Shown here one piece after another: positions 59,090 to 64,000 of a DNA stretch of 64,000 bases. The DNA is taken from positions 62,001 to 126,000 of the forward strand of contig NZ_JAINWJ010000005.1 of NCBI RefSeq assembly GCF_021021415.1. The letters are read 5' to 3'. The notes beneath the pieces were generated by a model that worked only from the letters and a program-made list of their open reading frames with translations, did not search any database and was not told the DNA's origin. Every line of letters begins with the position of its first letter. Position 1 is the first letter of the stretch. The position numbers were made by a program, and so were the translations under genes. The stretch comes from Martelella mediterranea. GTDB lineage: Bacteria; Pseudomonadota; Alphaproteobacteria; Rhizobiales; Rhizobiaceae.

Positions 59090-59884
59090 GTGCTCACACT
59101 CGTCATCAATCTCGACCGCGATACGGAAAGGCTGAAACGTATCGAAGCCCTGCTTGCCGAACGGGACGTTGCCTTCACCCGGGTCCCGGCGGTTGATGGC
59201 CGGTTGCTTGCTCCAGACGAAATCGCGGCGGTCTGCGCTTATCCGACGCCGGTCAGCATCCGGCTGCAACCCGGTGAGATCGCCTGCTATCTCAGCCATA
59301 TCAAGGCCTGGCGCCTGCTGCTCGACAGCGACGAGGATTGCGCCGCGATTTTCGAAGACGATATCGACCTCAGCCGTGACGCGGCGGAGGTCCTGTCCGC
59401 AATCGCAGACTGGATGCCGGACGACGCCGACATCGTCAAACTGGAAACCAGCCTGAGGCCGATAGAGATCGCGCCCGGCGAGGAAGCCGCCATCGGAGAC
59501 CGTGCGGTCCGGCGTCTTGCCGGCTGCCACATCGGCTCCGCCGGCTACTTGATCTCGCGCGAGGCCGCCGCCCGCATGCTGGCCGAAAGCAAAAAGCTTC
59601 GCATGGCGGTGGACTCCACGCTCTTCGATCCGCGCGGCGGCGTTGCCGAAACGCTGTCGCTCTACCAGCTCTCGCCCGCGCTCTGCATCCAGACGCGCCT
59701 GCAGAGCACCGACGAGTCCGCAGACAAGAGCAATATATCCGAGAGGGCCAATCACAAATCCTATGGCGCGACGCTGGGCGAAAGACTGGCGAACAGGATC
59801 AGGGATAGACTGGCCTATGCCTGCCGCAGGATCCGCAATTTCGCGAGCGGAGCGCGCGCGCAGGTGATCGATTTCAAGCCATAA
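59090..59884 (+). CDS. glycosyltransferase family 25 protein, copy 2
   Basis: A 264-residue paralogue of the preceding gene. The same order of motifs is seen: LTLVINLDRDTERLKRIEALL, VPAVDGRLLAPDEI, ACYLSHIKAWRLLLDSDEDCAAIFEDDIDL, and GSAGYLISREAAARML. The two proteins diverge strongly outside these motifs, so this is an old duplication or a pair recruited for successive sugars. The start is GTG 59090 after AAGGG. A shared terminator with thrS follows. Confidence 0.88.
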   Translation: MLTLVINLDRDTERLKRIEALLAERDVAFTRVPAVDGRLLAPDEIAAVCAYPTPVSIRLQPGEIACYLSHIKAWRLLLDSDEDCAAIFEDDIDLSRDAAEVLSAIADWMPDDADIVKLETSLRPIEIAPGEEAAIGDRAVRRLAGCHIGSAGYLISREAAARMLAESKKLRMAVDSTLFDPRGGVAETLSLYQLSPALCIQTRLQSTDESADKSNISERANHKSYGATLGERLANRIRDRLAYACRRIRNFASGARAQVIDFKP

Positions 59885-59888
59885 GAGA

Positions 59889-59912
59889 GGGCGGAGCCAA
59901 AAGCCCCGCCCC
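59889..59912. terminator. terminator shared by the glycosyltransferase and thrS genes
   Basis: A GGGCGGAGC / GCCCCGCCC hairpin with one mismatch and a short A-rich loop lies in the 38-base gap between the convergent genes, with CCCTTTG after it. It can act for the rightward message, and perhaps weakly for the leftward one. Confidence 0.65.
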
Positions 59913-59922
59913 TTTGTGGTTC

Positions 59923-61890
59923 CTACGCCCGTTTGCGCTTCAGGTCGGGCGGCGTTGCCTCGTCGATCAGCAGGGCCAGCGCATCATCGAGCGACATCGA
60001 CTGCTGGTCGCGGGAGCCGAGGCGGCGGATGTTGACGGTTTCCTCTTCCGCCTCGCGCATGCCACAGACGAGAATCACCGGAACCTTGGCCACCGAATGC
60101 TCGCGGACCTTGTAGTTGATCTTCTCGTTGCGGAAATCGGTTTCGACGGAGAGCCCCGCATCGCGCAGACGGTTCGCAACCTTTTCGCCGTAGCCATCCG
60201 CTTCGGTGGTGATCGTGGCGACCACCACCTGCAGCGGCGCGAACCACAGCGGCATGTGGCCGGAATGGTTCTCGATCAGGATGCCGAGGAAGCGTTCCAG
60301 CGAACCGCAGATCGCGCGGTGGATCATCACCGGCTGCTTCTTTTCCGAAGTCGAGTCGATGTAGAAGGCGCCGAAGCGTTCCGGCAGGTTGAAGTCGACC
60401 TGCGTGGTGCCGCACTGCCATTCGCGGCCGATCGCGTCCTTCAGCGTATATTCGAATTTCGGCCCGTAGAACGCGCCCTCGCCCGGCAGGATGCCGGTCT
60501 TGATGCGGCCGCCGGACTGCGCCTCGATGGTCTTCAGCACCGAGGTCATGATCGCCTCGGCGTGATCCCAGCTCTCGTCGGAACCGACGCGCTTTTCAGG
60601 CCGCGTGGAAAGCTTCACCACGATCTCGTCGAACCCGAAATCCTCGTAAACCGACAGGATCAGATCGTTGATCTTCAGGCATTCTTCCGCAAGCTGCTCC
60701 TCGGTGCAGAACACATGGGCATCGTCCTGGGTGAAGCCGCGCACGCGCATCAGCCCGTGCATCGCGCCCGACGGTTCGTAGCGGTGCACGACGCCGAATT
60801 CCGCATAGCGGATGGGTAGTTCGCGGTAGGACTTCAAGCCGTGCTTGAAGAGTTGGACGTGGCCGGGGCAGTTCATCGGCTTCAGCGCGAAGACGCGCTT
60901 GTCCTCGGCCTCCTCATCGGCGCAGGCAACGGCGAACATGTTTTCGCGATACCACTCCCAGTGGCCGGAGGTCTTCCAAAGCGAGGTATCGAGCACCTGC
61001 GGCGCATTGACCTCCTCATACTCGCCCTCAAGTCGGCGACGCATATAGGAGGTCAGCAACTGGAACATGCGCCAGCCCTTGGAGTGCCAGAACACGACGC
61101 CCGGACCCTCTTCCTGGAAATGGAAAAGGTCCATCTCACGACCGAGGCGACGGTGGTCGCGCTTCTCGGCTTCCTCAAGGAAGGTCAGATAGGCGTCGAG
61201 GTCCTTCTGGTCGGCCCAGGCGGTCCCATAGATGCGGGTCAGCATCGGGTTGTTGCTATCGCCGCGCCAGTAGGCGCCGGCCACCTTCATCAGCTTGAAG
61301 GCGCTGCCGATCTGGCCGGTCGAGGTCATGTGCGGGCCGCGGCAGAGGTCGAACCAGTCGCCCTGGCTATAGATCTTGAGGTCCTGCCCTTCCGGGATCG
61401 CGTCGACGAGTTCGACCTTGTAGGCCTCGCCCTTTTCGGCGAACACCTTCTTCGCCTTTTCGCGCGACCAGATCTCCTTGGTGAACGGCGCGTTGCGGGC
61501 AATGATCTCCTTCATCTTCTTTTCGATCTTCGGCAGGTCTTCCGGGGTGAACGGAACCTCGCGGGCAAAGTCGTAGTAGAAGCCGTTTTCGATCACCGGA
61601 CCGATGGTCACCTGGGTGCCAGGCCAAAGCTCCTGCACGGCCTCGGCCATCACATGGGCGGCGTCGTGGCGGATCAGCTCCAGCGCGCGGTCATCGGTGC
61701 GGGTGACGATCTCGATGCGGCCATCGGTCACCGGGTCAGCAAGATCGCGCAGCTCGCCATCAAGGGCGATCGCGATGGCCTTCTTGGCCAGCGACTTGGA
61801 GATGGATTCGGCGACATCGCGGCCGGTCGTGCCGGCGGCATAATCGCGCTTCGAGCCATCGGGAAAGATGAGGGAAATCTGGTCAGACAT
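59923..61890 (-). CDS. thrS: threonyl-tRNA synthetase
   Basis: A 655-residue class II synthetase. It has an N-terminal TGS domain (about 1-62), an editing domain with [11 protein letters not shown], and a catalytic core with [45 protein letters not shown] and [23 protein letters not shown]-terminal anticodon-binding domain ends in [20 protein letters not shown]. It is complete and of normal length. Its 5' leader of about 90 bases to the next gene's terminator shows no obvious T-box, consistent with a proteobacterium. Confidence 0.98.
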   Translation of the reverse strand: MSDQISLIFPDGSKRDYAAGTTGRDVAESISKSLAKKAIAIALDGELRDLADPVTDGRIEIVTRTDDRALELIRHDAAHVMAEAVQELWPGTQVTIGPVIENGFYYDFAREVPFTPEDLPKIEKKMKEIIARNAPFTKEIWSREKAKKVFAEKGEAYKVELVDAIPEGQDLKIYSQGDWFDLCRGPHMTSTGQIGSAFKLMKVAGAYWRGDSNNPMLTRIYGTAWADQKDLDAYLTFLEEAEKRDHRRLGREMDLFHFQEEGPGVVFWHSKGWRMFQLLTSYMRRRLEGEYEEVNAPQVLDTSLWKTSGHWEWYRENMFAVACADEEAEDKRVFALKPMNCPGHVQLFKHGLKSYRELPIRYAEFGVVHRYEPSGAMHGLMRVRGFTQDDAHVFCTEEQLAEECLKINDLILSVYEDFGFDEIVVKLSTRPEKRVGSDESWDHAEAIMTSVLKTIEAQSGGRIKTGILPGEGAFYGPKFEYTLKDAIGREWQCGTTQVDFNLPERFGAFYIDSTSEKKQPVMIHRAICGSLERFLGILIENHSGHMPLWFAPLQVVVATITTEADGYGEKVANRLRDAGLSVETDFRNEKINYKVREHSVAKVPVILVCGMREAEEETVNIRRLGSRDQQSMSLDDALALLIDEATPPDLKRKRA

Positions 61891-61980
61891 GTCATGCTCC
61901 TTGAAACCAGTCCCGCCAACGAATGCGGGTGGACAAACTGCCGTATCGCACGGCGTCTTAAACGAGGCAGGTCAATAAAG

Positions 61981-62012
61981 AAAAAACGGCCCTGCGTAAA
62001 GCCGCAAGGCCG
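61981..62012 (-). terminator. rho-independent terminator after the outer-membrane barrel gene
   Basis: On the leftward strand a ten-base stem (CGGCCTTGCG / CGCAGGGCCG with one G-T pair) and a six-base loop are followed directly by TTTTTT. It is the clearest terminator in the window and lies 30 bases after the barrel gene stop. Confidence 0.9.
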
Positions 62013-62042
62013 GTTCCTGTCAGACGCCGAAATAAGACGGGA

Positions 62043-62732
62043 TCAGAATTTCACGCCGAGACCGGCCATCACCGCATGGGTATGCATCTTGAACTTGGCC
62101 GTGCCGCCGGCAGCGGACGCCAGATCCTCGACGACCTTCTGATCCGGGTAGCCGGTATAGCGATATTCCAGCCGCGTGAAGATGCTGTCGGTGACGGCGT
62201 AGTCGAGGCCCGCGCCGACGGTATAGCCGTAGATCGTATCGCTGACGCTGACGTCCAGAGCGCGAATATAGGCATTAGCGACCGCGGCGCCGCCGGTCAC
62301 ATACACCAGCGCATTGCCGAAGGAATACCCCAGCCGGCCGCGGAGCGTACCGCTCCAGTCGGAGCCGATCTCGCCGTTGAAGCCGAGGCCGGTCGGAACC
62401 TCACGCTTGCCCCAGCTATATTCGGCATCGCCCTCAATGCCCACGACGATATTGTTGTCGAGCTGCTTGTTGTAACCGGCAAACAGGTTGGCAATCGCGC
62501 CATTATAGTTCAGCCCGCGCGACCCTGCGCCGCTGATCGTGCCGCGACCGCCGGTCCAGCCATAGCCGCCGCCGAGGCCCGCATAGGGGCCATTCCAAAG
62601 CGGCTCTTCCTCCACATAGACTTCCTGATAGGCCACAGGCTGAATTGGCGGGCGCAGCGCCAGATCGGCGGCAAATGCCGGAAAGCATGACGCGCCGTAA
62701 ATGGCGAGAAGTGACGCTGACAGTTTTCTCAT
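62043..62732 (-). CDS. outer-membrane beta-barrel protein, Omp25/Omp31 type
   Basis: A 229-residue protein with a signal peptide (about 1-22, AFAA-D). The eight-stranded barrel pattern shows WNGPYAGLGGGYGW, GAIANLFAGYNKQL, VVGIEGDAEYSWG, WSGTLRGRLGYSFGNALVYVTGG, VGAGLDYAVTDSIFTRLEYRYTGY and a C-terminal aromatic ending GLGVKF typical of barrel insertion. Members stabilise the outer membrane in rhizobia and Brucella. ATG 62732 starts the signal peptide; the longer frame to 62774 is not needed. Confidence 0.92.
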   Translation of the reverse strand: MRKLSASLLAIYGASCFPAFAADLALRPPIQPVAYQEVYVEEEPLWNGPYAGLGGGYGWTGGRGTISGAGSRGLNYNGAIANLFAGYNKQLDNNIVVGIEGDAEYSWGKREVPTGLGFNGEIGSDWSGTLRGRLGYSFGNALVYVTGGAAVANAYIRALDVSVSDTIYGYTVGAGLDYAVTDSIFTRLEYRYTGYPDQKVVEDLASAAGGTAKFKMHTHAVMAGLGVKF

Positions 62733-62841
62733 GGAAGGCTCCGTAGGTGATGACTTATCGGAGCCATAGCGCATGAAGCGTTAAAAAAGCGTCAGCTTAT
62801 GGTTTACATACCCTTAATTCGCACAACCTCAGGAGGATGCA

Positions 62842-63327
62842 TCATTCGCCGTTGCGGGCGGGCTCGAGCTTCATGTAGTCGAGCGGCAGTTGCGTCGAGA
62901 ACTTGATCTGCTCCATGGCAAAGGAAGACGAGACGTCGCGGATCTCGATCTTGGCAATCAGCCGCTTGTAGAAGGCGTCATAGGCCGCGATATCGGGCAC
63001 GACCACGCGCAGCAGATAATCGACCTCGCCGCTCATGCGATAGAATTCCAGCACTTCCGGGAACTCCGCAATCACCTCGGAAAACCGCCGCAGCCATTCC
63101 ACCGAATGGGTATTGGTACGAATCGCGACGAAGACGGTGACATTGGCGTTGACCTTTTCAGGATCCAGCAGCGCCACGCGGCGCTGGATGATGCCCTCTT
63201 CCTCCATCTTCTGAATGCGCCGCCAGCAGGGCGTGGTCGAAAGCCCGACCTTCTTGCCGATATCGGCAACTGCCAGCGTCGAGTCCTCCTGTATGAGGCG
63301 CAAAATTTTCCTATCCAGGCGATCCAT
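62842..63327 (-). CDS. Lrp/AsnC-family transcriptional regulator
   Basis: A 161-residue regulator. The N-terminal helix-turn-helix is seen in LDRKILRLIQEDSTLAVADIGKKVGLSTTPCWRRIQKMEEEGII. The ligand-binding RAM domain shows VTVFVAIRTN, VLEFYRMSGEVDYLLRVVVPDIAAYDAFYKRL and IKFSTQLPLDY. Such proteins respond to amino acids; the ligand and targets here are unknown. It has its own gap on both sides. Confidence 0.95.
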   Translation of the reverse strand: MDRLDRKILRLIQEDSTLAVADIGKKVGLSTTPCWRRIQKMEEEGIIQRRVALLDPEKVNANVTVFVAIRTNTHSVEWLRRFSEVIAEFPEVLEFYRMSGEVDYLLRVVVPDIAAYDAFYKRLIAKIEIRDVSSSFAMEQIKFSTQLPLDYMKLEPARNGE

Positions 63328-63386
63328 TTCCGCTCTCCGTAAAATATTTTTGCTCTTATAGCATCAATTTTTCGATTTGAAAGGGG

Positions 63387-64000
63387 TCAATCAGCCTGAG
63401 AGCGGACGCCATCGCCCGCAAAAAGCCGCACCGCAGCCTTCAACTCCGGCAGCACCTCGGCTTCGAACCACGGGTTGCGTTTCAGCCATGCGGTATTGCG
63501 CCAGCTTGGATGCGGCAGCGGCAGGATGCGGGGGCTGGTATTGGCGAAATAGCTGGCGCGCCAGTTGCGCACGGTTTCCGTAAGCGACTTCCGGCTCGCC
63601 TCCCCCATATGCCATTTCTGGGCATACATGCCGATGGCGAGCACGAGCTCGATCTGCGGCATGGCCGCCATCGCCCGCTCGCGCCATTGCGGCGCGCATT
63701 CGCGGCGCGGCGGCAGGTCGCTGCCGCGCGCGTCATAGCCCGGAAAACAGAAGCCCATCGGCATGATGGCGAAACGCGCTGTGTCGTAAAACGCCGCGCG
63801 ATCGACGCCCATCCAGTCGCGCAGCCGGTCGCCGGAGCGGTCGTTGAAGGGAATGCCGGTCTCGTGCACCCTCAGCCCCGGCGCCTGACCGGCGATCAGC
63901 ACCCGCGCGGTGGGCGAGAGAATCGCCACCGGACGCGGTTCATGCGGCAGCGGCTCGGCCATCTGCGGACAATCGCGGCAGATGCGGCAGGCCGCGATCC
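63387..64000 (-). CDS. uracil-DNA-glycosylase-family protein (partial, 5' end off window)
   Basis: At least 204 residues; the frame is still open at the window end. The residues before the internal ATG 63962 read IAACRICRDCPQ and belong to the protein, so the true start is beyond 64000. Then LPHEPRPVAILSPTARVLIAGQAPGLRVHETGIPFNDRSGDRLRDWMG matches the first motif region of the family 4/5-like uracil-DNA glycosylases. LPLPHPSWRN near the C terminus is the second motif. Cysteines in a C-x2-C-x2-C array could bind metal or an Fe-S cluster. It may remove uracil from DNA; activity is not proven from sequence. Confidence 0.85.
   Translation of the reverse strand, partial: IAACRICRDCPQMAEPLPHEPRPVAILSPTARVLIAGQAPGLRVHETGIPFNDRSGDRLRDWMGVDRAAFYDTARFAIMPMGFCFPGYDARGSDLPPRRECAPQWRERAMAAMPQIELVLAIGMYAQKWHMGEASRKSLTETVRNWRASYFANTSPRILPLPHPSWRNTAWLKRNPWFEAEVLPELKAAVRLFAGDGVRSQAD

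Overview
The window is GC-rich, densely coded chromosomal DNA of an alphaproteobacterium, most likely a member of the Rhizobiales and probably near Rhizobiaceae or Martelella. The genus is an inference. The evidence is the rpoD-dnaG-yqeY block divergent from carA, a rhizobial-type suf operon (cysteine desulfurase-sufB-C-D-S-T-A), a tpiA-secG-pyrG block, an Omp25/31-type barrel, DUF1176 and DUF2259 proteins, and short palindromes built on CTCGGGCTTGACCCGAG. I saw no rRNA, tRNA, CRISPR array, insertion sequence, phage gene or plasmid replication gene.

Layout. 1-8 kb: a partial NmrA-type dehydrogenase divergent from a LysR regulator; a glutamate-receptor-like potassium channel; aspartate aminotransferase; a small membrane protein; a PQQ-type sugar dehydrogenase; a DUF1176 protein; a cold-shock gene with a long leader. 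8-17 kb: the macromolecular-synthesis block dnaG-rpoD, YqeY, carA, two membrane proteins (one a ChaA antiporter) and a uracil-DNA-glycosylase-fold protein. 17-19 kb: an AT-rich gap and a sialidase-like beta-propeller protein, the most foreign-looking locus. 19-26.5 kb: the suf operon for Fe-S cluster assembly, read leftward from a promoter that carries an Irr-box-like sequence. Palindromic repeats interrupt it in two gaps.

26.7-40 kb: alpha/beta hydrolase, tyrS, a giant AsmA/DUF3971 protein, a one-Cys Bcp peroxiredoxin, a DEAD-box helicase, a flavin reductase, an orphan amino-acid-type binding protein, rpe, a DUF2259 protein, purB and an RBBP9-like hydrolase. 40-49 kb: a PAS-GGDEF-EAL protein with a palindrome at its promoter, pyrG, secG, tpiA and parE. 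49-64 kb is more accessory: a phytase-like secreted protein, a Tat-exported patatin followed by a membrane hydrolase, an L,D-transpeptidase lipoprotein, an HxlR regulator divergent from an FMN reductase, a CitE-like protein, a nitroreductase/flavin reductase pair, an exported protein with three internal repeats, two tandem family-25 glycosyltransferases, thrS, an outer-membrane barrel, an Lrp regulator and a second UDG-family protein cut by the window end.

Housekeeping genes dominate. The strongest candidates for unusual biology are the GluR0-like channel whose amino-acid-binding arginine position appears changed, the sialidase-like protein with a helical insertion in its propeller, and the dispersed palindromic repeats inside and beside operons. 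I did not find a convincing multi-gene defence or mobile system.
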